From Multifurca ochricompacta (taxonomy: Eukaryota; Basidiomycota; Agaricomycetes; Russulales; Russulaceae): a stretch of DNA of 64,000 nt. Below are positions 11,430 to 22,029 of the stretch, in pieces (the first letter of the stretch is position 1; each line of letters begins with the position of its first letter). Under the pieces are notes generated by a model. The model was not told the origin of the DNA. It saw only the letters and a list, made by a program, of their open reading frames with translations, and did not search any database. The position numbers and the translations under genes were made by a program. Where the stretch lies: NCBI GenBank assembly GCA_022496185.1, contig WTXG01000064.1:62001-126000 (forward strand). Reading direction: 5' to 3'.

Positions 11430-12082
11430 ACAATTTTCCTGATGTGCCCAGGTTCTCACCTCGGCCATCACCCAGCTTTATGATGGGATGGTGGAGGCTG
11501 AGGCTTCCTTCCCTGGAGATGACGATGCTTATGTTGCCACTCTCCATGAACACCTCCGAATTTTCCTTGACTTTGCCCCTGTTCAAGGGGCCCCCTCCCT
11601 CATCCTCTCCTATGCTCAGCACTCACCTGACTTTGTGTCCAGTTTCCAGGCTGCCTTCCCTGCCCCCCCCACTCTGACCCTATCCTCCACATGGATCTTC
11701 TCTATGTATCAAGGATGGTGCTGGGTCTTACTGCGAAGGTTGAGGCTCTCTCTGCTGGTGCCCCACCAGTAACCCCCCCTGTGACTGCGCCCCCTCCTGC
11801 TTCTGCCCCAGGCCCTTCCACGAAAGGTAAAGCCCCGGCCCAGGCCCCTCCTGCTCCACCTGCCCAGGCTCTGGCCCAGGTCACCCCAGCCAAGGCCCCC
11901 AAGGCCAAGCCCTCTGCCCCAGCTCCTTCCCCTGCGCCCCCTCCTGCCCCCACTGTCCCCGCTGCCCCTGCCCCCTCCCCCCCTCTTCCTATGCTGCTGC
12001 TGCCAAGAGGCACGCGAGACCCTCTCTGGTTGTATTTCCTGGTTCTGTGCAGGACCCTTCCAACCCTCCATTTGTGTGCAAG
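11430..12082 (+). pseudogene. LINE ORF1, 5' part (before the hAT insertion)
   Basis: Encodes an ORF1 start region (ITQLYDGMVEAEASFPGDDD, then LHEHLRIFLDFAP), a segment ending LTAKVEAL, a long Pro/Ala-rich linker and the block KRHARPSLVV. Reading through needs two frame changes, each at a C-run (11663-11670 and 11977-11983). These could be decay or base-calling errors. The frame runs without loss into the part at 13304 once the hAT element and one copy of its 8-bp duplication are removed. No clear initiator ATG is seen. Confidence 0.6.
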
Positions 12083-13295
12083 TAGTGTTGTGACGGCCCC
12101 GGCTCGGCCTGAAGCCGCGGCTTAGGCTCGGCTTTTAGCGGCTCAGGCTTGTCAAAACTCAAGCCTGGGCCGTAGCGACGGCTTCCGGCCGGCTTAGGCC
12201 CGGCTTAGGCCCAAGCCGCGGCTTTACAAGTTTTAGTTTGGATCTTCTGATCGCTTTTACTCTGCATTTCTGAAGGACTTGTAGTTTACATTATATCAAC
12301 CCCTGGCCACTGCTTTGGCCTTCTGCCATATTATTTCTCCTATTTAACTCATGTAACATAAATTGTCTTAGTTTAGCTTGTATCAATAACAAGTGTTTGT
12401 AACAGGCGCTTCTATCCCATGCTTGTTATGTAGATAAGATAAGATGTTGAGATCGTGGTGAAACTAAGAGTGAAAATCCAGCAAGAATAGACCTTTAAAT
12501 AAGTTCTAATACTATTCTACGAAATACCAAAGCCGATCGAGCGTGCGATGTAAATCTAATTAGTTATCAGTGGCTTACTCTTCTAAGTACCCTGACACAT
12601 CTTGTTTATTAACGCGCAATCGTTTCTGCCAGTCTGGCATTATCTAAAATACATACTAGACTACTTTAGATCACTCTATAATCAAATCATCGAATTGTAT
12701 TACTCAAACAAAGGCCGCGTGTATCTATCAGTGTCCATGTGTAGGGCAGCGACTACTTGGCATCGTGTGGACTGGGTCAGATCGGTCCGAACTCCTTCTT
12801 ATCTTATCTAAGTCTAAGAAGGTCGACTCTGCAAGACGCGCAATCGCGTGACACCCTCAGGATGGTTTTCAATCAGTCTGGGATGCCAAAAAATGTGCAT
12901 CCAGGACATGTACTATATCAGCTACTAAGTTAAAGTAAACAAATGTATTATCTTGCAATGTGATTCAATCACATGATCAATCTGAGATGTATATACTCAG
13001 TATTTTAATTAATGTGAGACATGTCTTTATCTCATCAATTGTTTTATCTAAACACAATCACAATTATGTTGCTATCTCTGTACTGGTATTCTGGTTCAAC
13101 AGTTTGCAAAAATCCGGATAGAAAGCGTGACTCAGCCACCAAAAGCCGCGGCCTAAGCCGCGGCTTCAGGCTTTCCAAACCTTAAGCCTGAGCCGTGGGC
13201 CGCTGGAAGCCGTTTTCACGGCCTATGTCGGCCCGGCTTTTTCCGGCTCAGAAACGGCCGGCTTACGGCTTTGAGCCGAGCCGTGCACATCACTA
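12083..13295. mobile_element. Non-autonomous hAT element H1 (1213 bp)
   Basis: Flanked by perfect 8-bp duplications TGTGCAAG (12075-12082 and 13296-13303). Ends are TAGTGTTGTGACGGC on the left and, in reverse complement, TAGTGATGTGCACGGC on the right. The TAGNG ends plus 8-bp duplication define the hAT superfamily. Both subterminal regions are packed with GC-rich palindromic words such as AAGCCGCGGCTT, likely transposase-binding sites (inference). No transposase is encoded. Same family as the element at 52036-52536. The centre contains an LTR-like segment. Confidence 0.88.
12398..13101 (-). repeat. LTR-like segment inside hAT element H1
   Basis: In reverse orientation it starts TGTTGAACCAG and ends GCGCCTGTTACA. 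Its first 170 bp align with the solo LTR at 9565-9895 (shared CAACATAATTGTGAT, TAGTACAT). The remainder is longer and diverged, and no clear 5-bp duplication is seen. It may be a related LTR that landed in H1 before or after H1 moved. Confidence 0.4.
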
Positions 13296-13303
13296 TGTGC
13301 AAG

Positions 13304-13876
13304 CCCCCTGGGGCTATCGTCTCATTTTTGAACTCCGAGCTTTCAGGGTCTGGGACCCAGGTCACTCTGTCTGCTGCGCGGTGGACTCCGAAGAAGAACC
13401 TGGTTCTTACGGCCAGCCCTGATGTCTCAGAGGCTAACCTCCTTTCTGCCCAACCCCTCCTCACCTCTTTGCTAGGACCCTTCTTGTCGGTGATGGGCCA
13501 GCCCCTTTCCCCCTCCTCCCGCCCGAACGTTCGGTGGTCCCGGGTGACTATCAACGGCCTTGCGACTGGCGTGACCCCACACACTGGGGCACATTCTCCC
13601 CAGGCCTGCCATGAGGCCCTGGGTCGTGAGAACCCGGTGTACAGGGCGCTCAAAGTGACAGCCCTTCCTTCCTGGGTCTGCGCCCCCTCCACCCTCCTCC
13701 CTGGCTCCACTTCATCTGTGGTGGTGGCCTTTGAGGATCCGGATGGTGCGGTGCTGGCGGGCCTTTTGGCCCAGCGCACCCTCTATGCCTTCGGGCATGC
13801 TGGTGCAGTCCGTCGTTGGAAGAAGCCGCCCCGCGTCAAGAAGCCGGCTGTCCCGGCCCCCACACCCGCTGCTTAG
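13304..13876 (+). CDS. LINE ORF1, C-terminal part
   Basis: Continues ORF1 directly after the hAT insertion (PPGAIVSFLNSELSG). Contains RPNVRWSRVTINGLATGV, then SPQACHEAL, TALPSWVCAPSTLLPGS and VVVAFEDPDGAVLAGLL, blocks remembered from ORF1-type proteins of Agaricomycete LINEs, which bind RNA. It ends in a basic tail (RRWKKPPRVKKP) and a TAG at 13874-13876. This half of ORF1 has no frame change. Confidence 0.65.
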   Translation, partial: PPGAIVSFLNSELSGSGTQVTLSAARWTPKKNLVLTASPDVSEANLLSAQPLLTSLLGPFLSVMGQPLSPSSRPNVRWSRVTINGLATGVTPHTGAHSPQACHEALGRENPVYRALKVTALPSWVCAPSTLLPGSTSSVVVAFEDPDGAVLAGLLAQRTLYAFGHAGAVRRWKKPPRVKKPAVPAPTPAA

Positions 13877-14302
13877 CGGCATCTTTCTATTTTACCTGTG
13901 ACTTTTTGCTTCGGACTTTCATTGAACAGATAGGTTGGGTCGCGACCTTGATGGCACACGGGGTCTGGACCTGGCACATGCACCTAGCCATCCCCCCATT
14001 TTATTTTACATCTTCCCTTTCCCCACCCTCTGGGGTGGGGGTCCTGGTCACTCTGGGTCTTCCATGTACTACAACCTCGGGTTTTCCCTTAGGGTTTCCC
14101 ACCCACTACCTCCAGGGCATTTGTCCCTTCTTACAGTAGTTACTATGTCCCTGTAGTAGCCGCGCGATTTGTCTGTTTGGCTGAAGCGCGTAATAAAGTT
14201 GATTTCAAAAAAAAAAAAAAAAAAACAGACCAAGAACTCCAAGCCATGACGAATCCCAGAGTAAATCATTAGCGAACTAAACTTGTTATTATCCCAAGCT
14301 AC

Positions 14303-15049
14303 TCAAACTACTAATATTTCCTTCAGCGAATCCAGATATTGCCCACGTGCAGAGCTTCCGTCAGTCTCAAGTCCTCGTGCGTGTGAGTTATAATTCGGTA
14401 TTTCCTCCTAAAAAAATATTCTCACTTAGTATATGCCATATCCATATCACAACTCTTAAAACTCATCACCTACCTTAGTCAACCGCAGAGCCTTGATCTC
14501 GTTCGATTGTCCAAGCGTAAACCGGTGGTATATCCCAGGAGGAATAATCAGAAAGTCACCCGGAACAACCTCAATCCGGATCCATTCCTCCGTCTGGTAT
14601 TCTGCCATTTCATTTCCGTCAGAAGATAAAATAAACAGTAGAGACCCAGAAAGCATCTTGCATACCGCGTATGTCCCAGAAACCAGAACCAGAGAGAATG
14701 TACCGGATTTCCTTCTCGTCATGCATATGTCTATCAGATCCATGTCCGGTCTCTTTGGTCAAGTCATCTTCAATAATAATTGGCAACGCGTTACGCACTC
14801 GGTAAAGTACATCTTGAGACTTGACTCGAAGTGGTCACCGAGACCGTGTTTGGTAATGTCCATGATGTCGCGAAATTTGTAGCCTTGCTGCTTGGCAATT
14901 TGATCAATTTCGGGCTCCCAAACGGTGTCAAGTGGGATGGTGAGGAGGAAAAGGCCAAGCCTGCGAAGGTATTCAAGGTCGACGGGCGTTCCTGAATCAT
15001 GATCAAGACGCTGGTCGCCGGGAAGGTTGTCGAAGTAGTACGCGCGCAT
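14303..15049 (-). CDS. ADI1: Acireductone dioxygenase, copy 2 (ARD2)
   Basis: Second complete methionine-salvage dioxygenase. Exons: 15049-14799, 14730-14666, 14601-14474 and 14407-14303, with introns at the same places as ARD1. Joined exons give [20 protein letters not shown] (metal-ligand His, His, Glu) and [19 protein letters not shown] followed by IYHRF (third His). The tail [12 protein letters not shown] matches the usual end. Promoter and exons 1-2 are duplicated in mirror orientation as the broken copy at 24658. It forms the outer end of the left arm of the inverted duplication. Confidence 0.88.
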
Positions 15050-15822
15050 AGAATATTTCTGGTTGAGAAAGAGGCACTGAGATGCGATAGACGAGGACCA
15101 AGATATCCCGGCAGTCTTTATAGTGAATAGTCGCGGCTTGGAGCAGCCACTGGATGTAGTTGCGGCGTCATGATATTTCAACTGCTCCTGAGCTCCGAGG
15201 CCCTATTGAATGGATGTCTGAGATATTGCCACAGAATGAATGAACGTGGTTGTTTGGATTAGATAACTGAGGATGGAATACGCGCATCCTGTGCTATCAA
15301 CAAAGTAAATTCCGAAAAGTGAAACGAGCGGCGAAATGAAGTCCAAAACCCCACACAGCCATCAGCAGTGCACGATTGGTCGTCGTTGATCCTTTGGTAA
15401 CCGATCCGCTTCTGACGGGTCATATACTTATACAGTTTACTTGCTCACAAATCATGGCTTGGAGTCGTTCCAATTTGAACCCTTTACGGCGTCGGCAATT
15501 GCGAAAATTCTCATGATGCATAGCCTTTTGGCCATTCCCAGGATTATGCATTGTGGGCGGGTCAACCGTACTTCACCAAAGATATGCATTGTTTCCTTGC
15601 TTGTCTCCCTTCAAATAGAGCACGCCTTGATACACAGCGTGCCGCAATGTCTGGGTGAGTGAAATAAAGATGCAGTCCTGCATCGCCCGAGTCGTGTGAG
15701 CCGAGCCAATTGTCCCCTTGTTCCCCGCAAAAGTGCTAAGTAAGAAGTAGAAGCAAAGAGAGGTTTATCCCACCCCTGAGAACGTCCTTCGAAGCGCTTG
15801 GCGCTTCACCCATCATCGGATC
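15050..15822. other. ARD2 upstream region, no gene
   Basis: The 140 bp next to ARD2 (about 15050-15200) match the region upstream of ARD3 at 24490-24657 in reverse orientation, including GACGCCGCAACT, GACTATT and TATAA-like words, so promoter sequence was part of the duplication. Nothing else recognised. Confidence 0.5.
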
Positions 15823-16726
15823 TAGGGCTACACACCGTAACCGTACCTTATGGACGGGCTCGTAGTACGGTTGTCATACCTATGCCGTACCAGCTCAACT
15901 CAATTATTGAGACGGACAGACGGGGACGAAAAAACCCGTCCAACTCCATCAAAAAACGGCCGTCAACGGCATTAAACGGCATTAGACGGCATTGACTGAA
16001 TGAACTTTAATCTTGTTATCAAGCCACCGTTAGCTAAATATGGTAAAGATAAGATAAACTAATACTCACCATACAGAACAGAGGCCTTTTATACTATCAA
16101 ATGAGTGTGACAATAAGGAGGGAAATATAACTATTTAATTGTGATAAGACAGGAGTAACATGTTGTGCGTGCAATGTGGAGTTGTCTCTGATGTGTTATC
16201 TTATCTTATCATGATCAATAGATCGAGTCCACCGGCTGTCCGGTCCTCAACAATCCGGCCTGTCTCAACAGCGATTATTAAATCCAAAGAACAAAAACAA
16301 TGCTCGATGGGTTGCTGACCACTGGAAAATTGGGACAGTCACTGTTGCTGTCAATTAGTCTAGATACCTACTTTATTTATGATTTGTTTTGCCTTATTTT
16401 AATTGGTGTATTTTGGTCTGCCAGAGTGGATCTGATAGTCGAGTTGTGTGCAGTGCAGCAGCACTTGGACTGTGTTTTACCTTCTTGTGAATACTTAGTT
16501 GACTAGACACAATCATTGTTGTCTTGGTCACTATAGCACACCCACTTACAGTACTTAAGGACGCTTTTCATTCGCTTGACGCTTATCTAAACCTCAGTGC
16601 GCTCAACAGTAATGCCGTAAAAAAAAACTGTAACCGTCCGTATCCGTCAGGGGTCCAGTGAGTACGGTGTACGGATCAGCCGTACCCGTCTTCTGACCGA
16701 CCGTTACCCGACGGTGCGCAGCCCTA
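15823..16726. mobile_element. Non-autonomous hAT element H3 (904 bp)
   Basis: Flanked by perfect 8-bp duplications ATCGGATC (15815-15822 and 16727-16734). Terminal inverted repeats are TAGGGCTACACACCGTAACC on the left and TAGGGCTGCGCACCGTCGGG (reverse complement) on the right. Left subterminal direct repeats of the type AACGGCATT and right CCGTACCCGTC words give the dense subterminal motifs expected of hAT elements. No transposase. About 250 bp in the middle (16010-16265) match 5890-6150 in reverse. It differs from H1 and H2 in its ends. No counterpart is seen in the right arm of the duplication. Confidence 0.85.
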
Positions 16727-16734
16727 ATCGGATC

Positions 16735-17663
16735 ATTCGACAAAATGCGCAGGTTTCACTTTCTTTCTTAAAAACACCCGTTCCGTGATTGTAGGAGTGG
16801 ATTTCTTAACCCCGTAGCTTTGATAACATGGTAAAGGATTTTGGAAAATTGTCAAGTCAATATGCAAGACAATTTATACGCACTAGCGTAAATCCGCGCT
16901 TTGCAAGCTCACTCTTGGTAGCATCAGGCTCAAAAGGTTTATTCTAAGCAGAAAAAAGGTTGTAATCCGATCAAGATAATATAGAAAGAGGAAGAACGTG
17001 GGTTCGGCGGCGCTACTACTAGTCGCTTGACCGATCACCGGATTGTTACTGCTGGGAATGGCAAGTGATGTGATGACACCAGCTCTGAGCCGAGGGTGAA
17101 CGTACAAACCGCACTATGTGCACTGCTGACATCAGGAAGACTACAAATCTAGGATGCATTAGTTGATTAACAGTATTTATGGACGCGTATTCTAAACAGT
17201 TCACTTCAGATTTGGCCAACATAACTGAAGTGAGTATACTATGTAGTTATCGCTACCCACTATAATTCGTTTATCTAATTACAGCTGCGTTTAAAGTCCT
17301 ACGAGGCACACACGTACCAGGGCCGAGGCGTCGCAGAAAGGACATAAGACGAAGGTACGACAGTGAACAAAACGTCGCACAGACGTAAACGAAGATAGAT
17401 GGGATCCTAGGCTGCCCTCATCAAGGGGGAGCGGGATGGCCTGTAAGCATCCACCATCCAGATCCCGCGGCCAGAAGGTGTCAACGATTAACAGGCAGAT
17501 ATACTGTCATGTGTGGGCTATTATGTGTGGGGTAGATATCTGATGTCGTACTTGCTCATTCAGATTGGCGTATAAACGAGAATACATTGTGTGTGTGTTT
17601 AATTTAACCATCGCCTGTTTATGACAATGCATCATGCCTTCGTTTTGGTGGTGTGAAAGTTAT
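16735..17663. other. Intergenic with a duplicated fragment
   Basis: The stretch 16990-17110, read in reverse, starts GTGCGGTTTGTACGTTCACC and includes ATCCGGTGATCGGTCAAGCG; both recur on the plus strand at about 24030-24060 and 24190-24215. It is one of the mirrored landmarks of the inverted duplication. At 17200-17290, GTTCACTTCAGATTTGGCC and TTACAGCTGCG resemble words at 6090 and 6245. No supported gene. Confidence 0.5.
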
Positions 17664-20600
17664 CTACAGATTGTCTTCCGGTCCATTTTCAATCATCTTT
17701 GCATAGTCCTCGTAGCTTGCGAACGTTGGCAAAGAACGAAGTTTTTTCCTCCGCGCCCGTGTTTCCTCTAACTCCTCACCTTTCCGCCTTCGCTTCTTCC
17801 TCTCGCCAGCCACTGCAGTGAAACCCGTCCACTCCTCTGCACTAGAGATCTCCTCATCCAAATCGACCAGGTCGACTGGCACCTCGGCATCAAGGTCGAA
17901 CAAGTCATCCGCATCCGAGGATTCCGCAAGTGAGAATTCGCCGTCGTCCAGATCGCTGATGTCGTCAGGTCTGACATTTTGATTTTGAACATCAGATGGG
18001 ACGTCGTCGGATTCTGACCCGAGGACTGAACCCTCCGCGGGGGTGTCATCGTCATCGTTATCGTCAAGGTCAGCGTCGTCATCGCCCCCCGGCATGGATG
18101 CCTTCATTACCTTCACCAACTAGTTAGCTAGCATCCCCACAAGCAAGACTTTTTCCGTGATCCCCACCTTCCAGATCTCTGCCTCCTCCGGATCGCTGCC
18201 CTCCTCGTTGTCAACTTCTTCGCCCTCATCGTCCGATTCTTCATCAGAACCGCCATGTTTTGCACCCTTTCGCTTCTCGACTTTGGTAGCTCTCGCTTGC
18301 TCCTTCGCATGCTTCTGCGTGAAGTATCGCTGAAAAAATACCTGCGAGAGGGTCTTCAGCATCGAGATACTCTCGCTTGTCTGTGAAAAAAAAAGGCAAC
18401 TCACCTGGTCCGCCGGTACGGTACCCTCCCCTCGTCGCCACCACTCGTCAACATTGAGTGGTACTTCCTGTACGTCCGCACGCACCCTCCTCACACCGTC
18501 TGCACCACCGGTAACAGTAGGTTGCATAGCGCTTGCGCCCCTAGCTACCGCTTTCTTTGGATTCTTGTACACGAACCGGTCGAGGAAATGAGTGAGCGTG
18601 TAGAGGGTCAGATCGGGACTGCTCGTGAGTGGCTCGTGGGAGAGAAGCTGGCGCGCAAGGAGAGCAATCGTTGGGTGAATGTGGTGGACCAACGTTGTCT
18701 ACTCGTGTTTCTAATTTACGAGAAATGGGAAGAAAAAACAGGGTCACCCACCAGCTCCCAGAGAACAGAGGATTGAGCATGGGCGTAGAGCGGCTCACGT
18801 TTATGTGGGTCGTACTCTTCACCATTTGCTGCTGATACGGGGGCATTGTTAATAAGGATACGTAAACCTGGGTATAAATTGAATAGCTAGCGCCCATGTG
18901 TGAGTTTTGGTCAGTCAAGGAGAGGGAACCGTACCTCTCCCAACAACCACAACCCACCTGCGACGAACTCCGACCCACCGAACCCGCTCACAAGAATCTG
19001 ACAAAACCGTTTCACGAACGCCATTACTCGGCTTTTCTCGGTATCAGCTTTTAAGCTCCTGAACAACAGGTTCAAGAAAAGCGCTTGGTTACGTGTAGTG
19101 TACAGACGTGAATCCAGCAACGTCGCGTATAGCGCACGATAATACCGCGATACCACGGGCGAAGAAGTCGGAGAAGATGCCGAAATTTGTTGGATCAAAG
19201 TAAGCGCTCGCAGCGAGATGTTAAAAGTCGAGGTGTGCACAAGAAGGAAGACTGTGTTCATGTGTTTGTCGAGTCTGATCAGGTTCGTCTATTCAGTCAT
19301 CCAAGCGATCCAAAGTCGAGATGAAGAGGACGACGCACTCTACACCCGCTCCCCCGAACCGGGCATACGGCAGGGCACGGTTCACGCCGGTGAGTATCGC
19401 CCCGACTAGCTTCGCATTCGAATCCTGCACTTCCGCGAATCCAGCTGCACCGCGTATTTCTTTACCCTTCGCTTTTTTAGCCTTTGGCTTCTTATCCTTG
19501 TCCTTCCGCTTATCTTTAAGCTCTTCTCGTGCAGAAGCCGCGTCTTCAGCCGGTTCATGCTGCCGCTCTCCAACGACTTGACGAAAGAGCTGAAAGTAGA
19601 CGTCAATCAAGGCGCGCGCAGCGGCACGGCCTTCCTCCGAAGTGGAGAGCACAATCTGATTGAATGTGATGGCCGCATAGTAACGTGCATGCGCGTGCCA
19701 CACGCTCTTCTTTTCCAATACTGGTACTGATTTCGAACTCTCGGAGAATCGGATGTGGGTGTTCGGTTTTGTGTGGCCGGAAACAGAGAGCGACGATGGT
19801 GGAGTTGGCCGCATTATGAGCGCTGTGGTTTCGCGTATGATCACTGTCTTCATCGCCGGGTGTTCCTGCAGAACTTGAAGAAGATGGTATGATGTACGAG
19901 AACAGATGGCACTTTCCGTGTCACCCTTGGGTGTGAGTACCATCAGTACAAAAAAAATAATGGCTGGATAGAGAGGTAGCGCACAAGCTTATTCACCAAC
20001 AACCGTAACAGGTTTTGCTCTTGCTCCGGACTGGAGCGGAGCAGAGTGGCGATCAAGGTAAGCGATTGAGTACGAACATACGGCAGGGGATCCAAAGAGA
20101 AACCCTGCGGGGACAATATGAGCTATAGATAAGGGGAAAAAAGAACTCTAAGATGCACCTCAAGTATCTGAAGGTAAGAAAAGAAGTATTTTTTTAACCA
20201 GTCCTCGAAGTACCATATCACGAGGTGTTGATCTGTCACGTCCGGGTGCAGCAGTGGCTGATCGCGGAAATACCTGCGTCGTAGCACGTTCAAGGGATCA
20301 GTCAGAGTAGGTTAAAGTAGAACGCACTTGAGTTTACGTTTCGGGGCACCGCCTCCAACCCACCAATCCATGATCGCCCTTGCAGCTTTGAGCCTCTCCT
20401 CCCTGCCTGCCGCCTTGCCTTTGCCCTTCTCTCCATCTTGTGACGCGCTCAACCCACCTCTCCCTTTTTCGGCCCAATTCTTCAACGCTTCCAGAGCTCG
20501 TATGTTGTGAAGCGGCGCCCCTTGAGAAATGAGCGTGAGAGCACTTAGCCGATCGCTGAGAGTACCACCCGAGAGAATGTTGCGCAAGAAAGCTTGATCT

Positions 20601-20857
20601 GATGCGGAATTGCCAGCCGCGTGTGGCAGAGCGGAGAAATTTGAGAGGTCCGAAGCATGTAGAGATGATGCACGATCAAAAAAGGCGGCGATTTGGGATG
20701 GGGATGGGAGAGGTTGGGGGGAGGAAGGGAGGGATGGAAGATGATTGTACCAGTCGGGGGCCACGGGGACGAGTAGCTTTGGCTTGGACTTGGACGTGGA
20801 AGATGTGGATGTGCCATGGTCTTCTGGTTTGTTTTTTGTAAGGATGGTTGATGGCAT
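17664..20857 (-). CDS. MAK21: MAK21/NOC1, CBF-domain ribosome biogenesis factor
   Basis: Nucle(ol)ar factor that, with Noc2, assembles and exports pre-60S ribosomal particles. Multi-exon. The N-terminus carries DWYNHLPSLP. The CBF/armadillo-like core then runs PLHNIRALEALKNWAEKG, MDWWVGGGAPKRKLK, YFRDQPLLHPDVTDQHLV, WYFEDWLKKYFFSYLQILE, TESAICSRTSYHLLQVLQEH, HTSTFNISLRALTLIQQIS and EFVAGGLWLLGE. The C-terminus holds VFFQRYFTQKHAKEQAR, a long acidic tract and FASYEDYAKMIENGPEDN before the stop. All introns examined are short GT...AG. The gene faces the HNH relic on its 5' side. A decayed mirrored copy lies at 22030-23693. It is the intact, presumably essential copy. Confidence 0.9.
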
Positions 20858-21120
20858 ACTCGCAATGACCTGTTCTTGTCACGGTCACTGGTAATGGGAG
20901 TAGTCGACCGTGTGTAAGACAGCGGCGGTCTTTGACACGAAAAAAATAAGAGAATTATATGTTGCCATAAACTACCAACCACCACCAACCGCCAACCAGA
21001 GTACATCCTCATCGTCCTTCGTCTTCACCCTTTTTCCTCGCCATGGGCTACTCCTATGCTTCATTTTCTCACAAATTGGAACTAGAATCTGAATCAACCT
21101 GAATCCGAGCAATTGGAACT
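20858..21120. promoter_or_regulatory. Divergent promoter region, MAK21 and HNH relic
   Basis: Intergenic region between MAK21 (leftward) and the HNH relic (rightward). It is mirrored at about 21930-22030: words such as GTCGAC, CCAGTGA and GTGAC occur in the same order on the opposite strand. It was copied with both genes in the inverted duplication. Confidence 0.5.
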
Positions 21121-21552
21121 GGGTTCATGCCCTTAAAATCCCCACAGACAGAGAACCATTTAATGTTACAAATGCGTCTTTTTCGCAATATTTGTCGCCA
21201 CTGGAGCACAAGACACTCTTGACCCATTTCGATGCAGTAAGTCCTGTCGATTTCGCCGGTGGGCTTCCCATTGAAGGTGAATCGTTGTTGAAGAGAAACA
21301 CTGATGTTCCCTATCAATCCCGAAATGAACTGCACCCATGTTACTAGTGTGTTCACATCTTATGCAGTGGATTTTGCTGAGCACATCCAACTCTGGGACA
21401 TGGACTGCATTTTGACATCGGAATTTGGATCAGACGCGTGTGACGCTATGCATCTTGTACCGCATAGCAAGGGAAAATCTGTTATTTTCAGGCTACTGTC
21501 GCTAATCATTGCAATAGTGAAAGTAAATTGGGATCTATGCCCAGAGGCACAG
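21121..21552 (+). pseudogene. HNH-endonuclease domain relic, left arm
   Basis: Decayed gene pointing to the centre of the inverted duplication. The recognisable part is the HNH_2-like core DMDCILTSEFGSDACDAMHL then VPHSKG, i.e. Cys, a spacer, His (changed context) and PHSKG. Upstream, TCGATGCAGTAAGTCCTGTC and GGTGGGCTTCCCA match the right-arm copy. Frames are broken (stop after ...LCPEAQSR). Intact relatives form a large, mostly uncharacterised family in basidiomycetes. Function unknown. Confidence 0.55.
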
Positions 21553-21655
21553 TCAAGATGATAATCATAGTGACATGTGGAACTGTGGGTGTCGTCAATA
21601 ATCTCCACAGTGATTATTGTCTCGAGTACGCCTCTGGGCATAGATCTCAATGTAC
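21528..21655. repeat. Symmetry centre of a large inverted duplication
   Basis: The word GATCTATGCCCAGAGGC occurs at about 21532-21548 and as its reverse complement GCCTCTGGGCATAGATC at about 21630-21646, separated by some 80 bp of unique sequence. On either side the gene relics HNH, MAK21, a 130-bp fragment and ARD follow in mirror order, so this marks the axis of the duplication (arms about 14.63-21.55 kb and 21.63-25.62 kb). Confidence 0.8.
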
Positions 21656-22029
21656 TGCCCGCCAATAAGATGGTTAACAACAGCAACTTGATAGACTCAT
21701 ATCTCATTGCCCTTGCTATGTGGTATAAGATGTGCAGCTTCACATGTGTCTGGTCCATATTCAGTCAAAACACAATCTGTATCCTGGAGTTGAACACGCT
21801 CTTGGTAAATTTTCCTCATCAGAGGTGGTAATATAATGGCACATCTTCTGTGGGAAGCCCACCAGTGAAATTGACTCAACAAGATGTAATGCATCGAAAC
21901 AGTCTTTTTTTTTCTCTCATATTCCAAGGTGTGCAATGGGCTGACTGTTGCAGTATCTCCAGAGTCGACCATTCTTATTGCCAGTGATTGTGACGGACAT
22001 TTGTCATCCCCCGCCATCTCTAATATCAT
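21640..22029 (-). pseudogene. HNH-endonuclease domain relic, right arm
   Basis: Mirror copy of the left-arm relic. The HNH_2-like signature is better preserved here: DTDCVLTEYGPDTCEAAHLI followed by PHSKG. The next residues continue only in another frame (YESIKLLLLTILLAGSTL), so it is inactive. Upstream, the frame FDALHLVESISLVGFPQK is coherent, suggesting an intron lay between it and the HNH core. Confidence 0.6.

Larger units (their letters stand above)
10440..14225 (+). mobile_element. L1/Tad-like LINE lacking ORF2
   Basis: Non-LTR retroelement with a 5' leader, an ORF1, a short 3' UTR with AATAAA at 14191, and a terminal run of about 18 A (14208-14225). The 5' boundary is uncertain (10.4-10.95 kb). 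There is no endonuclease or reverse transcriptase: after the ORF1 stop at 13876 only about 330 bp remain before the A-tail. It therefore depends on an autonomous relative or arose by internal deletion. A 1213-bp hAT element interrupts ORF1. No target duplication was found for the LINE itself. Confidence 0.72.

Noticed and set aside
11702..12071. Long Gly/Arg-rich frames on the minus strand
   Set aside because: They are the reverse of the Pro/Ala-rich GC-biased linker of LINE ORF1 and have no independent support.
2870..14240. Shared 14-mer CAGACCAAGAACTC at about 2876 and 14226
   Set aside because: A match of this length is expected by chance in 64 kb and the flanks do not align, so it is not a LINE target duplication.
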